Under the pieces are notes generated by a model. The model ran no database searches. It saw only the letters and a program-made list of their open reading frames with translations, and was not told the origin of the DNA. A DNA stretch of 64,000 bases, taken from the NCBI RefSeq assembly GCF_050624435.1, contig NC_134542.1, positions 115,613,677 through 115,677,676 on the forward strand, given 5' to 3'. This DNA is from Tenrec ecaudatus (Eukaryota > Chordata > Mammalia > Afrosoricida > Tenrecidae). Made by a program: the position numbers and the translations under genes. Below are positions 11,698-20,818 of this stretch, piece by piece; positions within the stretch are counted from its first letter, which is position 1, and each line of letters starts with the position of its first letter.

Positions 11698-11845
11698 GAG
11701 GAGCCCTGGTGGTGTCGGTGGTGTAATGGTTACGAGTTGGGCTGCAATCCTTCTGTAACATTTCCAATCTCAGAAAGCCACAAGGGAGTGGGAGGCGCCC
11801 TGAGTCAGGATTGACTCCATGGCAGTCAATTCGGCTTGGTTTGCG
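11698..11845 (+). repeat. AfroSINE copy (intron 1)
   Basis: GAGGAGCCCTGGTGGTGTCG head, TAATGGTTACGAGTTGGGCT box, and a degraded tail ATTGACTCCATGGCAGTCAA. 11120-11697 and 11846-12117 hold nothing I can name. Confidence 0.8.
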
Positions 11846-12285
11846 CTATTGATACCTTTCGTGTATATTGCCCCTGGGGAAAATACAAAAGAATGAAAGG
11901 GTTTGGTGCAGGGCCTTGGAGGGGCTCAGAGTAGAGAGGGGTAGATGGGAATCAGACCACCCTCCACCTGGCCGCCGACAGTGGGACACACCTAGAGTGA
12001 TACTGTTATTGTCACCTATTCCTGGCAACCCTGCTGGTAGCAATGGTTTTGTCACTTCAAGATTAGCTAAACTTTTCTTGAGATACGTGGGGCAAAAGAG
12101 AAGGGAGATGAAGCTTAGTTTCCTAGTGCCTCTGAAACAGAAATACCTCGTGTGTGTGTGTGGCTTTAAAGAACATTTATTTCCTCACAGTTCTGAAAGC
12201 TAAAACAGCGTCTTGGCTGTGCGGATTCCTGCCTGCCCGATGGCATCGGGAGTCCCTTGGTCTGTAGACAATCTTCATGTGGAAT

Positions 12286-12330
12286 CGGTCTTTGTGTGTG
12301 TGTGGTGTGTGTGTGGTGGTGGTGGTGGTG
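12286..12330. repeat. (GT)n/(GGT)n simple repeat
   Basis: GTGTGTGTGTG blocks followed by six GGT units. GGT units reappear at 15636-15655 on the other side of the inserted provirus. Confidence 0.9.
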
Positions 12331-12777
12331 TTAGATCTCTCTGGAGCTAGAACTATACCTCAGTCACGCCGAAGCCTGGTTCGTGATCCAAGTGAGTTTT
12401 ATGAGCGTTAGAAGACGTTTCAGGTTGACACGGCACCCATAGGACTCCTCCCGAACATGCAGCCTGGCTGGAAACTGGCGGTATCATGCAAAAGGGTCTC
12501 GCTCGACTCTGGGCTCCTGCCTTTTCAAGGATTCAATGGGGAGGCATGGTGGACGACCCCTGATCAACCCCATTGGCTGAATTGAATTCACCTGGCCTAG
12601 GTGGGCCGATCCAGGTGGCCTAGGTGGGCCAATCCAGGTTTAGCGCCCACGCATGCCTACCGGCGGGAAACCTAAACCTCTGAGCATGTGCAGTGCGCCA
12701 CTCCTTTGTTCCCGTGGCTTGGCTCTCTGGGCATGCGTTAATGGACATTTTTTAGCCCTACGTTAGCCTACCTAACA
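12329..12777 (-). mobile_element. 3' LTR of the provirus
   Basis: 449 bp; on the minus strand it starts TGTTAGG and ends CTAACA. It abuts the purine tract. It has a reversed R-like region (GATCCAAGTGAGTTTTATGA) shared with the LTRs at 15960 and 17095, and a short internal duplication of GGCCTAGGTGGGCC around 12595-12630. Confidence 0.8.
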
Positions 12778-12797
12778 TTCCCCCCTGAAGAGATATG

Positions 12798-13333
12798 TGT
12801 TAGCGAGCGAGACCCTCACCCAGACCACTCACTGAAACAGAGATGGAAACAGTAAAGCTTTATTCAGACAGATTCAAATCTGGGCCCTCACCAGCAACTG
12901 AGGCAGGCTCAGTCTGTAAGGTGAGAGCCCCGAACAGCTTCAAAGGGAAGTTATTATACTTCCTGTGGGGCGTCTTGCCAAGCAAGGGGAGGGGGAAGGC
13001 AAGTTCGTGTGTGAAACTGGCAAAGCATTCTCAGAAAAGTGAAACAAAACAGTTTTTAAGTCTAACAAAGTAAGTGCTACATTTAAGGTCAGTTTGTCCC
13101 CAGTGGTCTGCCAGACGATACTGTAAGTAGGCTAGGCTGCTTCTTGGAACATAAACATCCTGGGCTGGGCTACACCTGTTTCAGGCTGCAATTTTAAAAT
13201 TTTCCATTTCTGACCGGGGGTTGGGGGGGATGGGGGGGTGGGGGGTGACCTGCCTGTTATTGTTACAGGGCACCCATTCCTGATCGGGCGAGGGGGTGAC
13301 CTGCCTGTTACTGTTACAGGGCACAGTGTCACA
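12798..13333 (-). mobile_element. Solo LTR nested in the provirus (5-bp TSD ATATG)
   Basis: 536 bp, TGTTAGCG...GTGTCACA, flanked by perfect ATATG at 12793-12797 and 13334-13338. Reversed polyA signal TTTATT at 12859-12864. It contains a G-rich stretch (13216-13243) and two copies of GGTGACCTGCCTGTTA about 48 bp apart. Confidence 0.85.
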
Positions 13334-13718
13334 ATATGGACCCAAATCTTTGGGGGTACTGGACGACGACATCTCTAACTACTTCCTGCTGGCAAAGAGG
13401 GCGAAGTGGGGTTTGGGTCCATGCCCTTACCTACTCTGTTAGAAGGGGTTGTCCATTTAGGGCCCAGGATGGATAAGGTTAAGGTGGGTCCAGGAGACGG
13501 TGGTCCTGGAGCTGGCACACTTGGTTCAGAGTCTTTGGTTACCTGAGAACTGGGAAAATAAACAGACAACAGGTGAACAGTTTAAGTGAGACTAGGGTAA
13601 GATTGTAAGGTGACAGTGCCCTTGAAGTTAGGTTAGTGTCACAGGGAATCAATAGAACTCTTGGGACTAACAGGCATGAGAGTTTGGTCACTGTAAACAC
13701 AGGACGGGGTAAAGGCAT

Positions 13719-14340
13719 TCACTGGCCTAAAGGCTGTGAGAGGTCTGAGGTAGAATCATCTGTGTAGCCCTCAGCTGTCCTGGGGTGGCAATGAAATATC
13801 ATTTTAAGATCGTACAGTGGCTCACAGGAGTATTTGTTTGCAGCCCCTGCCTCTGAGGGGTTAGATGGTGATAGTTTCCAGGGTTTCACTTGTGTATGGT
13901 GGAACCAAGCACTCTTCCCTGGAACTTTGACAGCAGTGGGCGTAGAGAGAATTACTGGCAAAGGTCCCTTCCAAACTGGCTAGGGTTGGGAATTAGGGGA
14001 CCCATCCTTCCAAGTTTTTATAAGAACTAGATCTCCCGGCTGGCACAAGGGTGGTAGCTTTTCCTCCCCTTGGGCCTGAGTGAGCCCAGACTGATGGAAT
14101 GCCTCCTGACATTGGGCTACTTGGGTGGCGAATTGCTATATTAAGGCTACCTCAGAGTCTATAGCTGGCTCTGTTACAAGAAAAGGTCGCCCGTATAAGA
14201 CTTCATAGGGGCTCAAACACATAGTTCGCTGTGGGGGCAATCCTAAGACATAGCAGAGTGATGGTTAGTGCATCTTTGAGGAAAATCTTTACAGAGGTAG
14301 CATACTTAGCTCTGCCGGGGACTTTTGTGTCCCAAACCTC
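13719..14340 (-). pseudogene. Retroviral pol remnant: integrase C-terminal part
   Basis: Minus-strand frames carry the gamma-type integrase signatures SPYEVLYG (near 14185-14215) and LSTPTAVKV with HHTQVKPW (13890-13960). The reading is broken by frame changes and an in-frame stop near 13980. It begins almost directly after the protease, so reverse transcriptase and RNase H have been deleted. Confidence 0.8.
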
Positions 14341-14352
14341 AGGAGTTATGGC

Positions 14353-14712
14353 TTATTCCCATGGTTCCTGTGGGGGGATCTGAAGCTCCTCCACTGTGAG
14401 GAACAACTGTAAAGCTGTCGAGGGACGAGGATGAGGCCCGATGACGATGCAGGTGTGCAGCTTGGACAGTAGGTCTCGGCCTAGGAGAGGAGCTGGACAT
14501 GCAGGGATCACTAGGAAGCTGTGAGAAAAATAGAGCTTATCCCAAAGACATCTGAGAGGTTCAGGAAAATGTTGAACTCCAGGTTTTCCTGACACTCCCA
14601 GGATGGAGCAGGTGCGGGGTGCCAGGGGTCCAGGGAAGGAAATAAGGACAGAGAAGGTGGCCCCAGTATCCAAAAGGAAGTTCACTGACCTTCCTGCCAC
14701 GTCGATGCTCAC
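14353..14712 (-). pseudogene. Retroviral protease remnant
   Basis: Open over 119 codons. It has the aspartic protease motif LLDTGATFSVL near the start and PLLGRDLL further on, as in retropepsins. Followed on the minus strand by a stop and then integrase-like sequence. Confidence 0.8.
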
Positions 14713-14792
14713 CCTAGGTTCCAGACCAGTAGCAGTTATCTCTTGCTGCTGGGCTGTCTGGGCTGGGCACCTTCAATCCTCCTCCTCCGTTA

Positions 14793-15574
14793 TCAGCTGC
14801 ACGTTGGCCTGTGGGCGCCTCCCCTCCAGGTTTGGGGCCTTAGGACAGAGGCCAGCCCAGTGGCCAGTCTGCTTGAAATGGACACATGGCGTCTGAGGAG
14901 GCTTGTTCCAGTTAGGGCAGTTCTGAGCCCAGTGACCCAGTCGCCGGCAAATGTAGCACTTGGTACCTGGTCCAAAGGTCTGGGTAACCTGGGAGGCATT
15001 CGATGGGCATCGGTTATTGAGTAATACCTGGGATGCCTTATGCCCTTTCTTTTCTCCTTCTCCAGGGCTCGAGCCTCCCCTCCCTGCTCCCTATTGTAAA
15101 AGACCATATTAGCATAAGCGACCATCTCCTCCAGGGTAGCTCCTTCAGGCTTTGGCTCTAGTTTTTGGAGTTTCTTGCAAATGTCCTGCACAGCCTGTGT
15201 GAGAAATTTGTCCCTGAGCAAGACTTGCCCCTCATAGGATTCTGTATCTACAGCAGTATGATTCTTTAGGGCTTCCTTTAGCCGCTCTAAGAAGCTTACA
15301 GGAGACTCGGTAGGTCCCTGGTGAATCGCTGTCACCTTGGCATAATTAACGGCCTTTTGCCTACTTGACTTTAGTCCACTTGTGATGCACACCAGGAAAT
15401 GTTCTTGTGCCCACTTGTCCTGAGGCTCACTATGATTCCAGTTTCCCCTACTGGGTACTTTTCATTCATCACATCACAAACTTCCTAGCACCTTTGAGCA
15501 CTCATTCTTTCTCATAGTCTGTCCCAGTATGACCATTACATCTTTCCAGGCTAAATCATAGGCTAGAGTGAGGT
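14793..15574 (-). pseudogene. Retroviral gag remnant: capsid C-terminus and nucleocapsid
   Basis: The 199-codon frame 14793-15392 contains a capsid major-homology-region block (QGPTESPVSFLERLKEA). A C-x2-C-x4-H-x4-C zinc knuckle (CYICRRLGHWAQNC, about 14930-14970) lies in a different frame from the capsid, so a frameshift separates them near 15000. A second knuckle has Phe in place of its second Cys. Upstream, 15393-15574 has further capsid-like codons with stops. Matrix is absent. Confidence 0.8.
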
Positions 15575-15635
15575 GCTTGGCTCTCTGGGCATGCATTAAT
15601 GGACACTTTTTAGCCCTACACTAGCCTGCCTAACA
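15575..15635 (-). mobile_element. 61-bp stub of the provirus 5' LTR
   Basis: Matches 12717-12777 over 61 bp with about five differences (GCTTGGCTCTCTGGGCATGC ... CCTAACA). The rest of the 5' LTR is gone and gag sequence follows directly. Confidence 0.8.
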
Positions 15636-15959
15636 GTGGTGGTGGTGGTGGTGGATCCTGCTCTTTTCCACACAGATTTTCATAATGGTTAGGATTCCCA
15701 CACATCGCACATGCTTGGGGGAGGCACAATTCAGTCCACAACAAATGACTTTGGGAGGGACAACTTTCCTTTGTGTAGAAAGGGAATCCGTTTCCCCCTC
15801 CGTGAGGCCTGTGTGACATGCGTGGACACCAAAGAGCCGCAGAGATGTCTGTGAGGGACATGCGTGTTGATTTCCCATAGAGGCTGGATGCAGCCAGTTC
15901 GCAGTGCCCTGCAAGCACTGATTTTGAGTTCTGTGGACCCAGGTGCCAAGCTGCAAACC

Positions 15960-16351
15960 TGTGGTTTCAGCGGGCGGAAATACCTCGGTCGTTGACTTCG
16001 CATGAGAAAGAATTCACGCCAAAGCCTGGTTTGTGATCCAAGTGGGGTTTTCATAAAGGTTAGAAGCTTCAGGTTTTACTCAGGCACCCTCTGGGCACCG
16101 CACTGCCTCCGGGGTGGCCTCATGTGGCCCCCAACCTTAAGAGCTGTTACGGCCCTGCCGTGTTCTCACCAACTTTGGATCCATGGGAGTTACAGCCACC
16201 AACCTGTTTCCTGTGTCGTCGGCCTGCGGCTGTGAGTCTCTAGAGGGCCCGGGCTGCATTGGCTGACACCGGGATGCCTTCTGCCTATCAAGCTCTTTCG
16301 CATACACATGCGAGTGTCACCGGATGGTTTCTGGAACCACCTTAGCTAACA
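15960..16351 (-). mobile_element. Solo LTR related to the provirus LTR
   Basis: 392 bp, TGTGGTTTC...GCTAACA, with the shared AAAGAATTCACGCCAAAGCC and GTGATCCAAGTGGGGTTTTC blocks. Possible 4-bp TSD AACC/CACC, imperfect. Confidence 0.7.
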
Positions 16352-16679
16352 CACCTACAAATTTTTTTTTTTTGACACCTACAAATTTTAATTTGAAGAT
16401 GCACTTAAGAACAAAAAAGCAACAAAAAACTTGAGACAGATCTCCTTCATAACCAGGTGACTGTCTGTACTGAAAATGAAAGAAGGTGAATGGGTCCACC
16501 TGCACGCTCATAAAGTGATCTGGAAAACAGCACTATCTTATCAAACAGATACGAAGTGTCTCCCAGTGATGTTCCCTGCTCAGATGATTTAAAAATTCGA
16601 TTGTGTTTATGAAAATAGGCTCTTTGTAGTAGTTCTTGGTGGTTTCATTAGTGGGGGATGTCTTAATCTTATATAAAAC

Positions 16680-16868
16680 CCAAACCAAACTCAGTGTCAT
16701 TGAGTGGATTCTGGCTCACCGGAACCATATACAGGGTTTTCTAAGCTAAATCTATACAGAAAGCGTTCTATATGCAGCAGATAGCCTAGTTTCTCTCCCC
16801 TGGAGTCACTGGCGGATTTGAACCACTGACTTTAAGGTTAGCTAAGCTACAACACCAACTTCTAGCCC
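16680..16868 (-). repeat. AfroSINE copy (intron 1)
   Basis: Reverse copy: AAACCAAACTCAGTGTCATT tail side, CTAGTTTCTCTCCCCTGGAG, GGATTTGAACCACTGACTTT. Confidence 0.8.
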
Positions 16869-17094
16869 ACAATGCCATGAGGGTTTCTTTCCTCTTGTAT
16901 AGTGTGGATAAAAGTGAAGAAGAGTTCATAAGACAGTCTTAAAATTTATGTCGCATGTTCTTGTTTTATTCTGAGTTTTTCATTTTTTGTTTTGTTTTTG
17001 GTATTGCTAAATCAGAGGTCTGAGAATCTTCTACGCATCCAGTCCTAAAACCAATATCTGAGGGATTAAATTTTGCTCCCTGAAGGAATGTATG

Positions 17095-17752
17095 TGTTAC
17101 GTCTCTGGGGTGGTTTACCTCGGTTCTTGCTTTGCAGTATTGAAAGAATTCACGCAGCAGAAGCACTTCTGTAACTCCAAGTGACTTTTATGAGAGAAAG
17201 GAGGTTTTCATGTTTTTCATGTATTACAGTCTCCAAAAAGTACATGCTATTTCTGGAAAGCATATAAGCCTGCGAGGGGACCACGTGGGAGCTCATGACT
17301 GATGATGGCTACTCCGGGGGAGTGTCAAAAAGCATGTGAGAAGAATACTGGACAGGGTGCAAACCCAGCCTGCAGAGCCACGAGCACGACCAAGTGCAGG
17401 GACTCCCAGGAGAGGGAGTGGCCGTGAGTGGGCACACGGGCTCTTGGAAGGAATTTCGCCTTCTGCTTGCAGGGCACACTGGAACAAGAGAGAGCAAAAA
17501 TGAGCCTTCGGTGGGCAGGCGTGGTTGAGGGTATTGGCTGACCTTACTGGCTGAGTTTAGGAATGCCTGTGTGATGTCATGTCACCGGTGCTGAGCATTG
17601 TGTGTGGCCCAGGTTGGAGTTTCCCATCGGGGTCTAATTGGTGTGCCGATTTCTTTCCAACTGCTTTAGTGTGGCATGGACAGCCAATTTTCGTTTTAGG
17701 GTAGGCATTTGGGAAGACAACCGCCCTTTATCCCTCATCTAGCAACCTGCCA
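17095..17752 (-). mobile_element. Solo LTR related to the provirus LTR (4-bp TSD TATG)
   Basis: 658 bp, TGTTACGTC...CTGCCA, flanked by perfect TATG at 17091-17094 and 17753-17756. Shares TTGAAAGAATTCACGC and CTCCAAGTGACTTTTATGAG with the LTRs at 12329 and 15960. Confidence 0.75.
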
Positions 17753-17819
17753 TATGGACAACAGTTCATGTACCTGAAAAAGTTAGAGAACGATTCAGAA
17801 CAGCTCAGAAATCCGAACT

Positions 17820-17900
17820 TCTTTGCAGTGTTCCTCAACTGGTGGTCTGAAAATCAACACATGTGAATCAAAATATACTTTCTGGAGCACACACCCACTG

Positions 17901-17958
<58 letters not shown>

Positions 17959-18065
17959 TCTGTTGAATCCCATCTCTGAAGTCAGGCTTTGGAATTGGCA
18001 TTATAACCAGTGATTTAATCATCACTTCAAGTGATGGTAATGCCCACATAAGTTTGAGAACCACA
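17820..18065 (-). mobile_element. MER5A-like hAT fragment (-) with internal (AC)n
   Basis: TTCCTCAACTGGTGGTCTGA at one side and AATGCCCACATAAGTTTGAG with GAACCACAG at the other suggest an old MER5-type hAT-Charlie non-autonomous copy in reverse. A long AC tract interrupts it. Confidence 0.55.
17902..17956. repeat. (AC)n microsatellite
   Basis: About 27 uninterrupted AC units. Confidence 0.97.
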
Positions 18066-19829
18066 GTTCTTGCGTGTTTCCTCTTCCCTTTCAATACACA
18101 GTGTGAAGTATATGGTAAAATTCCATTTTCTTTTAATTCCATTTTCCACGAACTTTTTGAAGCATGCCCATATGGATTCAGTGGACACTTGTATAGGGAA
18201 TTTGGACCATGTCGAAGAGTACCCCTGCCTGTCAAAACAAGTGCAGGACACCGACATGTGTGATTCAAGGGTGGTTAATAATAAAATCCATGATCCAAGG
18301 AGGGAATAATATTAGAGCTTATATTCTGAACATTTGGTTTGCAGATGGCCATAGATGACCATGAAAGCCCAAAAGCCATTTTCAGATTTCCCACGTGGAT
18401 TCTATTCCTTGAATTCCCTCTGCTTCTTGACCAGGGATAAGAATAGTTGGGCTCTCAGCCAGAAAGTGGCTTGCGTCCACACTGCTCACCCACCCAAGGG
18501 GCTTATTTGGGAGTGTCCTTGAAAGAGATCACTGCACTGGGAAGCTCATGCTTGCAGTCATGCCCTGACTGCCTGGGGGAAGCCCTGGACTGATGTCTCA
18601 ATCATGCCCTTGATTCTGCTTTAGCAGTCCCTCCCACCAGTAACTATGATGTTTTTGTGACAGCTTCCTTTAGCCTCCCATGTCCTTTCCAAAACTCTGT
18701 ATCTCAGCAAACCCTTGGACACCATTATAACCTCCGGCGGATGGTCACCCTCATCAGATGATATGTTTCAGGAGTTGGCCTTGTTCCATTTGAGACTTAA
18801 TAAATGTTCTCTTTAAATAAAAATAAATTAAATTAATAAATATAAAACATGTGCAGAAAGGGGTTTTCTCCTGATGCTTTTGATATAGGCAAGGGTGACT
18901 TATTTTATTCTCAAAAATAACCCACAATGGATCCAAATATTCTGCATGTCATAGTCCTGACTTACATGAAGCATGCTCTCAGGAGTTTAAAGGGACAACA
19001 TGTTTTTCTAAAACATATCTCTGTGCTATTTTTAAGAACTATATTTCTGGTATCAAGTTGTTAACAGCAATTTGATAGATTAGATAGGAACCCTAAGATG
19101 TATATAAGCCTTAGATATAGAAATGGATTTTGAGCTCTCGATTAATCTTAAACTCTAATCTAAACAATTCATTCCTATGTCATTATCGTACTTGATACTT
19201 GCCCTCATGAAGCGATCACTACAGATAGGGGTGCTATCGCCAGGCGTGGTGAAGAAATCAGATGGTGCTTGGCTATCAGAAACAACAGCATGCTGGGTCT
19301 CAAAGGCTCATCTTCCCCACCCCACCCCCACCACCTCTTCCCTCCCTCCTTACGTTCCTGTCCCTTCCCTCGCCCCTTCCCCTGCTCTGGCCTCCTCATA
19401 GTCTTTTTTTTTTTTTTTTCCCTCATAGTCTTTAAAGTCTTTTCCTTTGGTGTGAAAATCACTTGTCTGTTTATTTTCTTTTATTTCCTTTATAATTATG
19501 GTATCATAAAATATTTATCTTCTCCCCCCCCCCCGAAGACCCCGGCAAGGCGCCCCCTCCTTGGTCAGTGTTCCTCTGCTCCTCAGTTTCCCCAATCCCT
19601 CAGAATGCCCAAGAGTCCAAGGCCCTCACGATTCTAGCTTCGGGGACACAGCTGCCACAGGCCAACCCTCGCACCAAAATATTTATCTTTAGAAGCTTGA
19701 CTGACTTTGCTGACCACAAGCTTCTCTAAGCTTGTCCACAAGGAGGACAGACTCCACCTTGTTTTGCAGCATGGCATGCATAGGATTGCGCTGTATGAGC
19801 GAGCGCCCCAGGGTTTGCTTCTCCAATCC
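18066..19829. other. Intron 1 stretch without recognised gene
   Basis: Mostly unassigned DNA. A repeat of unknown family is visible at 18240-18350 (AATAATAAAATCCATGATCC, TTGGTTTGCAGA) that recurs at 25800-25910 and 45080-45180. There is a T-run at 19405-19421 and a C-run at 19526-19535. Confidence 0.5.
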
Positions 19830-20204
19830 CCTATAGTCAGCTTTTGCTTGCTTGCTTCCATCTTTTTGCCATTATAAAAATTGCTGCAATAAAAATAGGA
19901 ATGCAGATGTCGGTTCGTGCTTTGTTCCTTGTTCCTTTAGAGTATATACCAAGTAGAGAGATTGCAAGATCATAAGGTATTTGTTTAAGGAGCTGCCATT
20001 CTGTTTTCCATAGTGGTTGCAGGTCCCACCTGCAATGTATGAGCATTCCAATCTCTCCATATCCTCTCCAGTACTGATCATTTTCTGTTCTCAAATTTTG
20101 CTAAGAGTGTTGGTGTCAGGTGGTATTGCATTGTCATTTTAATTAGTATTTTTCTTTTTTTTATATTAAAAACTAACACATGTTAGCTTAATTTATTCTT
20201 TTTT

Positions 20205-20335
20205 AAATTTTAACAATTTATTAGGGGCTCATACAATTCTTATCACAGTTCATACATATACATACATCAATTGTATAAAGCACATCCATACATTCCCTGC
20301 CCCAATCATTCTCAAGGCATTTGCTCTCCACTTAT
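20205..20335 (-). repeat. L1 3'-end fragment (-) inside older L1
   Basis: ATTAGGGGCTCATACAATTC start, CATACATCAATTGTATAAAG, ends at CTCAAGGCATTTGCTCTCC. Old L1 text resumes on both sides. Confidence 0.75.
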
Positions 20336-20487
20336 AATTAGTATTTTTCTTAGAGCTAATTAACTCAAACATTTTTTTCATATGGTTATTGGCTGCCTGA
20401 GTGTCATTTTTAGTATCGTGTCTATTCATGTCTTGTGCCCATTTTCGATCAGGTTATTTGTATTTTTTTTATTAAGGTGTTATTGGA

Positions 20488-20818
20488 GAGCAGGGGGAGG
20501 TGGAAGCAGGAGGGGAGGAAGGGGGAATGGATTGCAATGATGGACCCATTAGCCCCCCCTCCCCCCTCAGGAGTACGAACAACAGAAATGTGGGTTGGTG
20601 TAAGATGTGAAAATAATAATAATTTATAATTTGTCAAGGAGTCACGAGGGTGGGAGATGGGGGAGGGAGGGAAAAAAGAGGAGCTGATACCAAGGGCTCA
20701 AATAGAAAGTAAATGTTTTTAAAATGACGATGGCAACATAGGTACAAATATGCTTGATACAATTGATGTCTGGATCATTATAAGAGCTGTTAGAGCCACC
20801 AATAAAATGATCTTTTAA
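20488..20818 (+). repeat. L1 3' end (+) inside older L1
   Basis: AG-rich start, AATTTATAATTTGTCAAGGA, GGGAGATGGGGGAGGGAGG, ends AGCCACCAATAAAATGATCT. Opposite orientation to its host L1. Confidence 0.75.

Larger units (their letters stand above)
12329..15635 (-). mobile_element. Degraded gammaretrovirus-type endogenous provirus
   Basis: Minus-strand element with TG/CA ends inside a GGT tract (GTGG on both sides). The order on the minus strand is: 61-bp stub of the 5' LTR (15575-15635); capsid and nucleocapsid parts of gag; protease; integrase C-terminus; little or no env; a purine tract AGGGGGGAA (12778-12786); and the 3' LTR (12329-12777). Leader, primer-binding site, matrix, nearly all reverse transcriptase/RNase H and most or all of env are missing. 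A second solo LTR sits between integrase and the purine tract. The copy is non-functional. Confidence 0.85.
12118..15745. repeat. Family-D interspersed repeat split by a provirus
   Basis: 12118-12328 gives the left half (GCCTCTGAAACAGAAATACC, AGAACATTTATTTCCTCACA, TCTTCATGTGGAATCGG) and 15636-15745 gives the right end (GGCACAATTCAGTCCACAAC). A fuller copy lies at about 34975-35410. The two halves meet at a (GT)n/(GGT)n tract where the provirus 12329-15635 has landed. Confidence 0.65.

Noticed and set aside
13132..13569. Retroviral env frames
   Set aside because: Part falls inside the solo LTR 12798-13333, and the remainder (Pro/Ser-rich) shows no envelope motif I can support.
17795..18268. 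157-codon minus frame
   Set aside because: It runs through the (AC)n tract, giving a Cys-Val repeat; an artefact of the microsatellite.
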